Below are positions 24,546 to 37,500 of a stretch of DNA of 64,000 bases, piece by piece (the stretch's first letter is position 1; every line of letters starts with the position of its first letter). The position numbers and the translations under genes were made by a program. This DNA is from Talinum fruticosum (lineage: Eukaryota > Streptophyta > Magnoliopsida > Caryophyllales > Talinaceae). Under the pieces are notes generated by a model. The model was given only the letters and a program-made list of their open reading frames with translations, made no database searches and was not told the origin of the DNA. The stretch lies in assembly GCA_021018815.1 (NCBI GenBank), contig JAITYX010000017.1, positions 4,960,001-5,024,000 on the forward strand, written 5' to 3'.

Positions 24546-24789
24546 TAATTAGCGACGGAACCGTCCATCGTCTGTTCAGTCGCTAATTACAAAATTGGAG
24601 TCGGCGACGGATTAGCGACGGAATATTCCGTCGCTAATTAGTAAATTAAAATTTTTTCCCGGAGTTTTGTAATGTCCACCGGCGATGGTGGATGATCCAG
24701 TGTCATTTTGTGTCGGTGTCCGTCGCGATTCCGTCAGCTATTGGGCGACGGAGTTGTTTCCGTCGCTATTTTATAGTTTTGTAGTAGTG

Positions 24790-27500
24790 AAAAAATAAAT
24801 GTATTATCACATTTTTTTACATTCACAAGATTCGAAATTAAAATTTTATTTAAGAAGAATAAGTGACAAATTAGTAAATTTTTACGAGACTGTAAATTTG
24901 GAGATCTATCTATTTATTTCATTATAAACTCATTTCTCCTTTTTAAAAAAAAAATAATAATTAAAAATAAAAATTACTGCCCATGTTTCTCTTTTGAGAC
25001 AAGGGAATAGTGCCAAGATTTATTATACATTATCCTTGAAGAAAAAACAAATATTTCTAGAAATAGAAACAGGCATCAGCATGCATATTTGTCCCCAAAA
25101 GCAAGCTTACTTCATGTGAGATGTGGCTAGCAGTCCATGCTTATTATCTTAATAATATCTTTAAAAAATTATGAGTTATATTCCACCAATAGACAACTAA
25201 TTTTGTGAGCCCCATTAATTACTTGTCTCCTTACTTAACAATTTTGTCACTCCATATATAAAATAAAATATTTAATTAAATCATAGGGTGACCAATGACA
25301 TGAGAGAGAAAATCAGTCAAATTGGTTTTAAAATTCTAAAAAGGAGGAAAAATCACTACTTAAACAAATATTGATTAGTGGATGTGATGAGGTGAGGTTC
25401 CTTGATTATGATGATTTAGATAACCCACAAAAATAACAAATAAAAAATTAAATGAATTAGATAAAATAAAGAGAAATAAATACTATTTTATACTTAAAAA
25501 TTTTGTTAATAGTAGAAAAAAATTGGGGGTCCACTTAATAGGTAAAAAAAAAAAAATCACACTTTATATTGTATGATAAAAAGGTTAGCTTGAAATTAAA
25601 ATAGTGTATAGTTGTAATTAAGGTACAATTCACTTCAAATTATTATCTCATTGAAACTATTTTATTAATCTAATATTTAGGGTGTACTCGACAGTATTAA
25701 ACTAACCTACATAAACAACTTATCTACTGTTTTTAGCATGCCATCAAATTAGAGTGATTATAATTCGGTGGCGTGATAATGTGACAATTGAACATTGACT
25801 TTTAAAATTTGAAAAGTAGGTCATGCCTATTTTGATATAGTTCCGACATCATTGATGCGAGTTCCTTACTCCAAATATTATAAAACGATACGATACCTTG
25901 ATTCAATAACATCCATAATTTAGTGATATGTATATGTATACCTCAACGGATATATAAAATTGATTATAAAACATTTAGCAACCCTTAGATATGTTAAGGT
26001 TAGGGTCTATGTTAAAATTGAATATTTAGCAACTAGATTCTATTATATGGTTGAATGCTTCAACAAGTTTGGTATACTCTCACACGTTTTCTACTACAAC
26101 TCTTCATAAATTGACGCCATATGACTTATGTTATGGCCTATCGCCTTTTTGGTTTATCTAGTGGTGTACATAAAGTTTGACTATTCATGGAAGTTTGTTG
26201 CCGGAAAAACCCCTAAGTATTAGTAATGATTACCGAATGTGACAAAAGTTTCAAATAGAAATTAATGTTATTAAATAGATTATGTTTGATATTTAATTAT
26301 TGTCAACACTTAACATGCATTAATTTACTCATTACTTGCTTTTGTTCATTTATGCGTTTTTTACTTTATCCAAGTAAAGAGGAGAACATAAATTTAAACT
26401 TTCGAAACGTATTTATTGGGAGCTTACTTTAAATATTTGTGATCAAAAAAAAAATTACATAAATACTCAAAATTCTTATAAGAAGAAGATAAAATTTATT
26501 AGAAAAAACACAATAATACTATTAAATGTTAAGCGATTGATGAAAACAAAATAAAAACCTGTTTGAATTGACATACATATAAATATTTATTTTTATTTTA
26601 TGTTTATTTATGTTCGTTTCTATTCATTTCTATTTGTTTCTATCCATTTATACTCATTTCACTTAATGGTCTCTGTTCATTTATGCTCATTTTTGTTTAT
26701 TAAGGTTAATTTCTGCTATATTTGTTATTTTTTTCATTTTATTTACCATTTTGAACATATTCAAAGAAGTTGAGTTGCCACAAACCGTAAGACTATGGTT
26801 TTTTTTTTAAAAAAAAGAGAAGGACTAACTATTGCTAGCAGTGTTCTTCCTGTATACGAGGGGGATTGTACAAATAGGAGGATAATGATCAACGCTTATA
26901 CGATTTACTTAAAAAAGGACTTTAGAAAATTTAATAATTTATTCTTTTCATAGCGAAATATATATTACATAAATTAGTTTTTTTAAATTTTATTATATCT
27001 ATTATTTTAAAATTCTAATAATATATTAATAATTAATTTATTAATATTAACTTTATTAATTATTTTTTATTTCTAATAAAAATTTAATATAGTAATTTTA
27101 TCTTTTATATAAAATTTATTATAAATTTTATATCTATAATATTATCTTAAATCATAAAAAACAAATATTATAAAATAAGAGATATTATTTAGCTAGATTT
27201 ACTGACCCACAATTATTTATATTTTGTAGATGATGGTTAGGTTCCACAACCGCGCTTTTTCCCAATTATGATACGATGGCAGTGTACCATACAATAATAA
27301 TTTTAAGGAAAAATTCATGTCCACCGTCCACCTTAATAAAATAACTAGTAAATGAGAACGACAAAGCCCCAAAAACTGAAAAGAAAAAATAAAAATATTG
27401 CAAGCAGACATTACTCAAATAAAAAAAAGAAAATCTAAGAAGTCGAATTCTATTGGCCATTACCGCGGTACTGGATCCCACTAGGCTGCCCAAAGTGCGA
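24790..27500. other. AT-rich intergenic DNA
   Basis: AT-rich sequence without convincing coding potential, including a low-complexity T-rich stretch at 26575-26710. I see no RNA gene or intact transposon. Confidence 0.6.
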
Positions 27501-28061
27501 AGTGCGCACCCATCCCCACGTGTCACAACCTCAAAGCTCCTTCATCTTACGTGGCATACAGAACTCCTGTGTGCTCATCACTTCCCCTGCGCATTTTAGC
27601 ATTTCTCTCTTATTTATTTTACAATACTCCGCACTATTTTTTCCTTTCGGTAAAAAAAATAAAATAAAATTTCCCTTTCAAAATTCTGAACCCTCCTCTC
27701 TCTTCTATCTTAACGTTCCCCTACATTACAAAAAACCAACAAACAAGCAGTACACCACTTTGCGCTTAAAGTAGTCTCTCTCTCTCTCTCTCCTCTGCAA
27801 ATCCGCCATTCTCCCCAATCTCTCTCTTTCTCTCTCCTAAAACCCCCACTCTGTGTGCTCCCTCCGCTTCTGAACCTCCATCGTTTTTGCTGCCTCTCTC
27901 TCTCTCTCTCTCGCTGTTGATTTTGATAAGGTTTCGCGTATACACTAGCCCACTTGCTATTGGTTGAGTTCTTCGAGTGTTTGGGAGGTTTGATTTCTGG
28001 GGTGTTTGGTTGATGAAATTTAATTAGCAGGTCTTCATCATTCGATTAAACGTTGATCAAG

Positions 28062-28091
28062 ATGATTCGTGCAATTTTGTCCAAGACGTGA
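28062..28091 (+). CDS. Upstream ORF 1 in the kinase leader (MIRAILSKT)
   Basis: ATG-to-TGA frame of nine codons encoding MIRAILSKT in the 5' leader. A second ORF 100 bases downstream encodes the same peptide. The two differ at three codon third positions (ATT/ATC, TTG/TTA, TCC/TCT), all synonymous. Sequence outside the ORFs is not obviously similar. It may act as a peptide-dependent translation control element, which is inference. Confidence 0.5.
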   Translation: MIRAILSKT

Positions 28092-28192
28092 ATGTCGTTT
28101 TCTCCCTAAATTTGAATCAGTACTAGTATTACTACTACTACTACGTCTTTTGAACCATCGTTGGGGATTTGATCCAGGATAAATAATCGAAT

Positions 28193-28222
28193 ATGATTCG
28201 TGCAATCTTATCTAAGACGTGA
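28193..28222 (+). CDS. Upstream ORF 2 in the kinase leader (MIRAILSKT)
   Basis: Second copy of the nine-codon ORF, identical in peptide to the one at 28062-28091 and different only at three synonymous positions. It ends 28 bases before the likely leader-intron donor at 28251. Both ORFs stop well before the main start codon, so ribosomes would have to re-initiate or bypass them. Confidence 0.5.
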   Translation: MIRAILSKT

Positions 28223-28575
28223 CCTCTTCATATCTAAGCAAAATTTCCAGGTACGAATTCGATTATATCATCGTTTTAATTATCAGTGTATCAAAATCTC
28301 TTCGCGAAATGTACAACAAATTATTGTTGATTTTGTTGTTTTTGTTTCGTTCATTATGATTTTAGGGCTTCATTTCAGATATTTTGGGTGTAAATCGCGT
28401 TCAATGGACGTGGAAGCTTTTCGCTGATTTTGCACGGGAAATAAGTTGTTTGAGGGGAAAAAAAAAAAATCTGGGCAAGGTCAAAAAAGCACAAGGTGAG
28501 CAAGTTTTTGGTGGGTTGATTTTCTCTCTCCGTTCCCGTGAGAGTTTGTTAAGCTCGTGAGAGAGATTGAGAAAA

Positions 28576-31500
28576 ATGCCGCATAGAACAACTTACTTTT
28601 TCCCGCGGCAATTCCCTGACAATCGGGGTTTCCCCCTCAACCACCCCAGCTTGCTTCTCTCTCATCGCCACTATCGACAACAATATCATCGCCGCAAGAT
28701 CACGAGAAGATCCAGAATAAGAAAAGGGATGATCACATCAAAAGCTGCTTTAGTTCTTCAATTGATGACAGCGATGATCCGAAAGAAGTCTTGGTTAAGA
28801 AAATCACGGGAGCTAATCCAAATTACTTTGATTCCAACAACAAAAAGTTAGCCGCATTCTACAGCTGGCTTTCGGCCGACAAGAAGAAGAAGATTGTTTC
28901 TCATGCCGCCATTGATGAGACCTCCAAGCTCTTGAATCCCAGAAAGGACGTGGGTTATGATGATTATCAGCAGGAGACGGTCACTGATAACCTGAAGGAT
29001 GGAGGAGGAGGAGTTCACCGGCAGCTGTCGGTGCCCTCGTCGGGAAAGGAGCGGGGGTTTGACCGGCAGGTGTCATTGGCCCGGTTGTCGAGTTGCGGGA
29101 GTAGCTATGGCGCTGGGAGCTTCTTCTCGAGCGAAGTTCCTGAGGAGTCGCATTCCACGGTTCAGAGCTTGACGACGGCGAGGATTAAGGAGGTGGAAGA
29201 GGAGGAGGCTCGTCAGGAGAGAGAAGGGAAGAATAATCATAGTCAAAAGAGCTTGGCAGAGAAGGCTAGGGAGAGTTATTACCTGCAGATCACGTTGGCA
29301 AAGAGGCTGGGTTCACAGGCCGCGTTAGGGAATGAGCCATCTATGCTTTTCTTCGATACTGGTCCTGATGGTCAAGGATTGTGTTCCGACGCTGAGGCTG
29401 TCTCTTACCGTTTATGGGTAATTCTCTCTCTCTCACTCTCTCTCTCTCTCCCGCTCCCCCATCCAACACTCGAGTATTCTAGATGGGCTTTCGGGTTGTG
29501 GGACTTTGGATCCGATTCAGGGATCCATCTCTCTCTCTCCCCTCCATTTTTTGGTGGATGGGCATGGGATTTAGGTTTTTTTTTTCTTTTTTATTTTTTT
29601 GGTGGATGGGATAAGATTTATTGCAGAAGGATTGCAACATTGCAGACTTGCAGTCCCACTGGTTGAGAATTTTTGGGCATTTTTTAAAGTATGGGTGCGC
29701 GGTAAAATAAATAAAATTTTCACTACTGATAATTAATATTTTAAAGTTTGAAACGTCGAACATTGGAGGGTGCCATGTAAGATTGCAATATTTCCAGATC
29801 TCAATCCGAGGGAAGGGTCTTGTCTAAATATGGGGGTTCACGTACTTGTACTGGATTGTAAACTCGTAATAGGAGGATCCATTTTGATGGATTGGTTCAA
29901 TTACTGGTGGCACAACGGTACAATATCGTTTGAGAGAGTTTTCGAAGCAAGAGGTTTTAGCTGAGTTGAAAATAATGATTGCGGAGTTTTATTTTGTTTT
30001 TGTTGAATAATGTGGCGGAGCTAACAAATATATTTAAAGGTGTTTCTTTTTAATATTCTAAAGTTCAGCTCACAACGCATCTCAACTTCTCTGCACACCT
30101 AACGGATAAATTTTCTCCACCAATTTTCGAACCCCGGTGAAGAGGATAGAAGTGTGAAGTCGCTTATCATTAGTATAACACTCATTTAGTAGTTAAATAA
30201 TATTGATCTCTACTATAGGCACAAGTTTTTGTCCTAGTTTGTGGAAGTTGGTGCATTCTAAATTGTATAGGGGTGAGAGAAAAAAAGTTTCTATTGTGGT
30301 CTTTGGATCACTGAGGATAGTGGTCCAATATGCATGTAAACTTTTTAAAAAAGTCAAATAAGGTTAATGTCGTTCCTGATTCATTTTATTTGAGGTGCCC
30401 GGTCTGTGGGCCATTAAGCATAGTTATCGACCGAGGATATTATTATATACTCTGCTTGCATACTTCGCTAGTCATTTTTACCCTCTACAGAAGGGATTTT
30501 TTTTCTTTCGGGTCTCTTGGAATCTCCAATTTGACATTTCACAGTGTATGTGCAATGAACAATAGTGCTGTCATTACATATAATATGCTGTGTTTTTGTG
30601 TGTGTATAGAGCGGCAGAAAGGCTGGTAGGTGAAATTCTTGAGATGTGTTGCTTTAATAGAGATAACCCTCTAGAAGCCTGTATGATATATCATGTAGTT
30701 GGTGTTAACTTTTAGTTGTTTGTATTAACCGTTTAACTTATCTATTTGCATTAACTATCCGTAGAAAAAGTGCTTGGTGAATCTAGTTATTTCTAACAAA
30801 ACTGTTTAGTAAAATTCTTATGTCCATATCTCAATTTCATAATCTATTTAAACATTATAATTTTAATTTATATTTTTTAAAATATTATGTGATATACAAA
30901 AGTAAATTTATACCTCTCCTAAACTTTGGTTATAAAATAGTTTTGTTTATTATTGGCTTGATTTTATTTTTAATAATATATTTAAAACTTATATGACAAA
31001 ACTATTTTTTTTTTATGATTAACTATGGCAATGAGACATGCCTTTTGTAATTCCATCAGAACCTAGTTATTAACAATTACTTCCAAACTCATATCAACCT
31101 ATTTTTTTAAAAATTCAAATCCATCTCATTAGAGGTGGGTCGAGGTAGATACCATATGTTCAGGTACAATTGTCTTTCCAAATCATGATAGATTAATTAA
31201 TAAAAATTATTTATATTTAAAAAAATAAATTTAAAAACATTAATTTAAATAAGTTTTTTTTTCTTTTTAATGAGATACTACAATTTCGTTGAAGTCATAA
31301 GGTTAATATAATTTTTGAGATATTAATAATAAGAAACTCTTCCAAAAGCTTTTTCAAATAGCTTTTTATAAAAGAGCTTTTGGGTTATAAAAAGTTCTTC
31401 TAAAAAGTTGTTTATCAATGAAAAGCTTGTTGGGGCCAAAAGCTCTTTGCCAAACAACCCCTAAGTCAATTCAGTCATAATAAGAACACTTTATGGCATT

Positions 31501-34500
31501 TGTATATGTTTATGTTTTTTTTTTTTTGGGGGGAGGAAGAATCCTCATCACTGCCGAACCCCCTTGGTTATTCTGTCAGTTTTACATCGGTGTATACAGG
31601 GATGCAAGTAGCTCAATAGCTATACAGAAATTGCTACTGGTGGCCCTGAATTTGTACATTGCATTATAAGTAGTTGTAGAATTTATGTTGTGCAGAGAGA
31701 TACTTGAATTTATCAGGTTTACCATACAATTTTACAAGTCCATGTACCAATCTAACTGCTGAATACTAATGAACATTGCTATAGTGCAATTACTAGCAAT
31801 AGCAAAACTTTGGATCTGGACCTGGTGTTCTCGATATGCAAGGAAACACATCTTTATGTTGAAAGAGCATGATTTTAGTTGTGTTCCTAATGGCCATCAC
31901 AAATTTGTTTCAAAACGGGTTTCTATTTTCTCCATCTTTCTTGCTCCGGACCTTCTTTATGGGAGTGGGGCGGGAGGGATAGGGAAGAAAAACCCGATCC
32001 AAGATAGTAGATAAGTGATCTTTCTATTTCAAAAATTCATTTGCAGGCATACAGTAGACTTTTCTTCATTACTTCATTATAGTTACAAATCTGTTCTTTG
32101 GGTTATACTCAGGTTAACGGATGCTTGTCATATACTGACAAGATATCGGATGGATTTTACAACATACTAGGGATGAATCCTCATGTTTGGGTGATGTGCA
32201 ATGACGTCGAGGAAGGTAGACGGATTCCTTCTTTAACATCGCTGAAAGCAGTTTCCCGAATGATACAGCTATGGAAGTAGTACTTCTTGATAAACGTGGT
32301 GACTCAAGACTTAAGGAACTGCAGGATAGAGCACAAGAACTATGTAGTGCTTCACAAAATACATTGGGATTGGTGGAGCGTCTTGGCAAGCTTGTCTCTG
32401 TTCACATGGGGTAGGTGTCAACAGTTTCCACCATATACTAGTCTTATTATTTCTCTCTATACTAAAAGTCACAATTCTTCTTGCATTAAGGGGTGATTTT
32501 CCGGTGGAACAAGGTGATCTTCACAGGCAATGGGAAACAGTTAGCAAGAAGCTGAAGGATCTTCACAATTGCGTGGTGCTGCCCATTGGAAGTCTCTCCT
32601 CTGGCCTTTGTAGGCATCGTGCAATACTTTTTAAGGTGAGAGATATTTTGTTTTTTCCCCTGTGAATTTGTTGTGAATAATGGGCAGCTTCCTGTTTGAA
32701 GGGTAATCTTGAATGAAGTGTGTCCATCTGAAAAATGGAATTTAGTTAGTTGATTATTTCTCCATAAGATAATAACAACAGCAACAAGTTGTAGTTATGA
32801 TGGACAGAAATATTTGGCATACGCTAAGAAGAGTATTAAGAACTTGTTTGGTTTCATTGTTATCTTATACATTGAACATTGCCTGAAATTTTGGACACCT
32901 GTAGAAGTCCTTAAAATTGCTGTAGATGAAGAAGATACGTTGAGTCTCTATGGATAGGATGATCTTTATGAACAGGAAACTGAAATGTAATATGATCCTA
33001 TAAACTAGAAGATTTTTACGCGGGGTTGTTCAGCCAAAATAAACATCTGAATATTTCCTCGACGACATGATTGTCCATTAGAAGTTTCTACCAGGGACAA
33101 AAGGGAAGAAAACAGAAGAGGGGTAGAGGAAATGTAAAGATGTTGTATAAAAAAAAGTACTTTTCTCCCTCTTCATCCCCCCCAAAAAGAAAAAGGTGCT
33201 TTCATTTGGTTTTCAGTAAAATCTGTAATTGTTGTATCATGTCAAGCAAGTAAATCTGGCATTTAGTTCGCACTCAAGTTTGACTGTTTGGTTTTGAAAT
33301 TCTAGCCGTTAACACTGGTACTTACCGGAAGGTAAATTATGGAATTACATAAATTAACTGCACATCCTTTGGTGAGTTGTTTAAGGAGTTACTTAACATT
33401 CTAGATATAACTTTATTATGCACTATTTATAGTATGAGGCTAATAACTGAATTCAGACAATTATTGAAAATGCTTGATTAAACAAACCTACTCTGGTTGT
33501 GTCTATCAATTAATGGCTTAATGCCTTTTTTTTTAATCTCTATATCCTGAGATAATGGCATTTCTATCATACCATATGAATCCACTACACACTTGCCTCC
33601 ACTCAGGCTCATAAGTACCTATACTTCTTCCAATTACAAAAAGTTGTTTCCCTTAGACCTTGTTTATCCCTTTGACATCCTTATGTACCAAAAAAATTGT
33701 GCATTCAGTTACTGAAAGCAAATTTTTCATTTTGAAGAATGTTATTCATATTCCATGCTTTCAATTTTCATGAAGTGTTAGGGAACACTTTGGAGAACCT
33801 TCTTTTCCACTAGGCCGCTTGAATGTGAATGTGGTGATGAAATGGTTTTTGTCAAGTAAAAAATCTAATGTCTGTCTTTTTTGACCTTTTCTGAAATATT
33901 GTTTTATTTTTATTTCACAGAAATTGGCAGACTATGTGGGGTTGCCATGCAGGATAGCTCAGGGCTGTAGGTATTGTGTTGCAGATCACAGGTCATCATG
34001 CCTTGTCATTATTGAAGATGACAAGCAGTTGCCAAGGTTGGAAATTTCTAAGGCTAATGTGGAATTGATATGGATTTCATTTGCTGACATAATACAAACA
34101 CGAAATCTCTTTGTAAACAGATGTATATGCTTAAGCTATTGCTTTTCTCATGATTAAGCATGCTTTTTTGTTGTTGTTGTTGGAAGGGGGATTCTGCCAA
34201 AATATTTCTGATTCCCTTGTGATAATTTCCAACTCATGGAGAATTCTTGGGCCTTGCATGTTTGGAAGTAGCTTTTACTGCATAAGGTTTTAAAAAACTA
34301 CAAGATCTAGTTCTAGGCGTTATGATAATAAACAAAGGCACTGGGTGCACAGGCTGAAGATCTGGTGGTGTCTTCTGGAAGCTAGTAAAAATAGATTTTA
34401 TAGCTTAAAGGTAGCATTTCATGTTTTCTACATATAGTTTTCTCAATGTACATGTTCTTCAGTCATTGCCACTGATTCTAAGTTTGGAACAGTTTTAAAA

Positions 34501-37500
34501 ACAGAGAGGGTTTTTCTTTTTGGGTCCTGGTGGATGTCTTCTATTGCATGTGATTTAAGTTGGATTTTCTATTAAGTAATATCCCTGATGAATTTGTCTT
34601 TCTGAATTGTATATGGATGATTTTCCAACAGAGAATATGTAGTAGATCTGGTCTGCAAGCCAGGAAATGTCCATTGTCCAGATTCCTCTATCAATGGTGG
34701 TTTACTTTCATCAGTGCCCTCACCATTTCAGGTTTCTCGCCTCAGAGAATACCAAAAGCCTTATGTTCATGATGAATCATCCAGTCAAATTCCGCTATCA
34801 AAGTGCACGTGTGCTTCCACTGGTCCTCTAAGTCCAGGTACAATTTTTTAGAGGCTTTAACAGCATCACTGTTTAACAGTTAAAAATCATAAGATCTATG
34901 AGAAGAGATAGCATATGATACTCTTCAATTCAAATTTATGGAATTAACTCTCAGGTTGGTTTTCACGACAGTGCGTAATGAATTGTACCACAAGTTGCTA
35001 ACTTGAGTTTCTTTTAAGAGACAGAGCATAAAAAAATGTCAGTGTAGATCTCTAACAAGAATTGACTTTCAAATAAAACCTAGGAATCATTTCATCTCCA
35101 GACAAGTGGATCTATTTCTGTTGAATAATTTGGTTTAGTGAACTAGGAGTATGTTCCCTGGTTGGTTAAAAGCAGATGCTGGGAAAACTGCTATCTGCAA
35201 TTATTTTTCTGTTCCCTTGTCTTCATTTAGTGCAGCCTGAACCTAACTCATTCAATCACCTTATGATTAGAAGTTAGCAAAATGTACTTGACCTAATTTC
35301 TAGTTTCAAAAATACAACCTTTGGCATTGTTCATCCAAATTGTGCCCTTTGAGACTGTTAATTCTAAACATTTGACTGTGCCTTTCCCTCGACTTATAAT
35401 TTAGCAAGTATTTGGGGCTTCTTTTTAGACACAAAGCATGACATGCAGATGCCCCTGCACTTTATGTGCCACAACTTGGTTGCCTGTCCTGCGAGGTGTT
35501 TAATATTTACAATTAATTCAGGAAGCTACAAAGGAGATTGGCATAGCGAGAATGGCTGCCTCTTGAAAGAGGGAAAGACTTGTGTTTACAATCCTCTTGA
35601 TCAAGGATGCGGTGGAATAAACTCCTCTGTGGTGCCTCTGGTGTCAGAGAATTCTGAGCATCAGATAACTCAGAGACCTGATTTTCTTGCAGTACAGGCA
35701 ACAGTTCCAGAACCTTTGGCCGGTCCAGCAGGGGTATCAATGGATAGATACTCAAGCCACAATATGCAGCAAATTGTACAACATAATTGCAAGAAAGAAA
35801 TGGCTGTTTCCGATCCACTTATTGGTAATGCTGTGAAGCACGCAATAACAGATATAAGTCAGCCAGTTGTACAGGAGGTTGACAATAAAGTGGAAAAGAA
35901 ATGCATGTTTTCCACTTCAACTATTCCAAAATACTTGGATCTTGAACCTTCTCTAGCCATGGATTGGCTGGAGATCTCTTGGGAAGACTTGCATCTTAAA
36001 GAACGTGTTGGTGCTGGTAACTATTGCTTCTCTTTGCCAACTCAATTCACTCCTTTCCCTCTGACATATTTGAAAAGTACTGTCCGCCACTTCTGAACAT
36101 GTTAATGACTCGCTTTCAGGTTCTTTTGGGACAGTGCATCGTGCTGAATGGCATGGATCGGTTAGTATCTTCCTCTCATTGTTGGCTTTTTAATAGAATT
36201 CAACATTTTCTGCTTAGTAGATCTGTTTTGTAAATTTTGCTCGATGAAGACGTTGCCAAATCTTAATATGAAATAGCTCTATCTCAAAATCATTGTGATT
36301 TCGGAATGAGAGCAATTGTTAATTGTGCTATGTCAGTGTTTGTAACTCGTGAATAGTGCAAGTATGACTCTTGTTTTTTGTTTTTGTGACAAGTGCATGC
36401 TCTTCATATTGCAGGATGTTGCAGTGAAGGTCTTAACCGTCCAGGATTTTCATGATGACCAACTAAAGGAGTTCCTCCGTGAGGTACAAGCATGTGAATT
36501 ATATACGAACAGTTTTCCGTTTCTACTTGTCACTGTCCTGCATTTATAGAAATTAGCCCACACCTAATGGAGATGAGTCATCCTGTTGTCTAGGCATTTT
36601 TTCTCTGCTGCAGTGAGGAGACTAGCTGGTGATTGTGAGGTATCATTAATATTAAGATCATTTTAGAAATTATCTGAAACAATTGTTAAGTAAGAATGAT
36701 ACAAAATATGCAAAGTCAATACTAACAGGTGTCAGGAACTATGGAGCCTGGACTTATGGTTGAAGTAACTTATTTTCTGATCCATTGTTATATGCTGTTC
36801 AGTTTAGTTGATGATTTCTTTCTGTGATGAAGTTTCTAGAGGCATTGTTATTTGTAGAACAGTTCGCCATAGCTCTAGTTAACAATGTCGTTTCTTTTTG
36901 AAGGTTGCAATAATGAAACGTGTTCGTCACCCTAATGTGGTTCTTTTCATGGGTGCTGTGACAAAGCGTCCTCACCTCTCCATAGTCACAGAATATCTGC
37001 CTAGGTATGACCCTTGAGGATCTTTTTTTGTGTGTATCTTGCTTTGCAAATGTGACAAGTCTTCAAACCCTGACCTTTGAGCAAATTTTTGGATATCAGA
37101 GGTAGCCTGTACCGCCTCTTACACAGGCCAGCATCTGGGGAGGTCTTGGATCAAAGAAGACGATTGCGCATGGCGCTGGATGTGGTCTGTACTGCTTAAT
37201 ATACTTATTGTTTCTCACCATTTTTCAAATAGTCATCCTTCCTGAATTTTTACAATCTTATGTTTGTGTAGGCCAAGGGAATCAATTATCTGCATTGTCT
37301 AAACCCACCTGTGGTCCACTGGGATCTAAAATCTCCCAACTTGCTGGTTGACAAAAATTGGACAGTAAAAGTAAGATATGGACCTGCAAAATTATTTAAT
37401 TTTTTGTTCTTATTGAAATGTAAATTGACACTCCATTGTTTTGACACCCAGGTATGTGATTTTGGATTGTCAAGATTTAAAGCGCACACCTTCATTTCTT

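Larger units (their letters stand above)
15569..24789 (-). mobile_element. CACTA (En/Spm-type) transposon carrying two transposase-type genes
   Basis: The left end is CACTACTAGAAAACT at 15569, and the right end is AGTTTTGTAGTAGTG ending at 24789, its inverted partner. AAA lies immediately outside both ends (15566-15568 and 24790-24792), consistent with the 3 bp target duplication of this superfamily, though the context is A-rich. Dense subterminal copies of TAGCGACGGAA and its complement occupy both ends, as expected for transposase-binding repeats. Inside, on the minus strand, are a TNP2-like gene followed by a Transposase_24-like gene, each disrupted. A smaller CACTA element sits at 15689-17158. 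The total is 9.2 kb. Confidence 0.8.
27500..28575 (+). promoter_or_regulatory. Promoter and 5' leader of the RAF-like kinase gene
   Basis: A G-box/ABRE-like CCACGTGTC lies at 27516-27524 and a second ACGTGG near 27549, both typical of light, abscisic-acid or bHLH/bZIP control. The leader carries CT repeats (27773-27792 and 27899-27912). A leader intron is likely from a CCAG|GTACG donor at 28251 to a TTTCAG acceptor at 28378. Two short upstream ORFs (28062-28091 and 28193-28222) precede the intron. The main ATG is at 28576. The start of transcription is inferred near 27600-27770. Confidence 0.55.
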
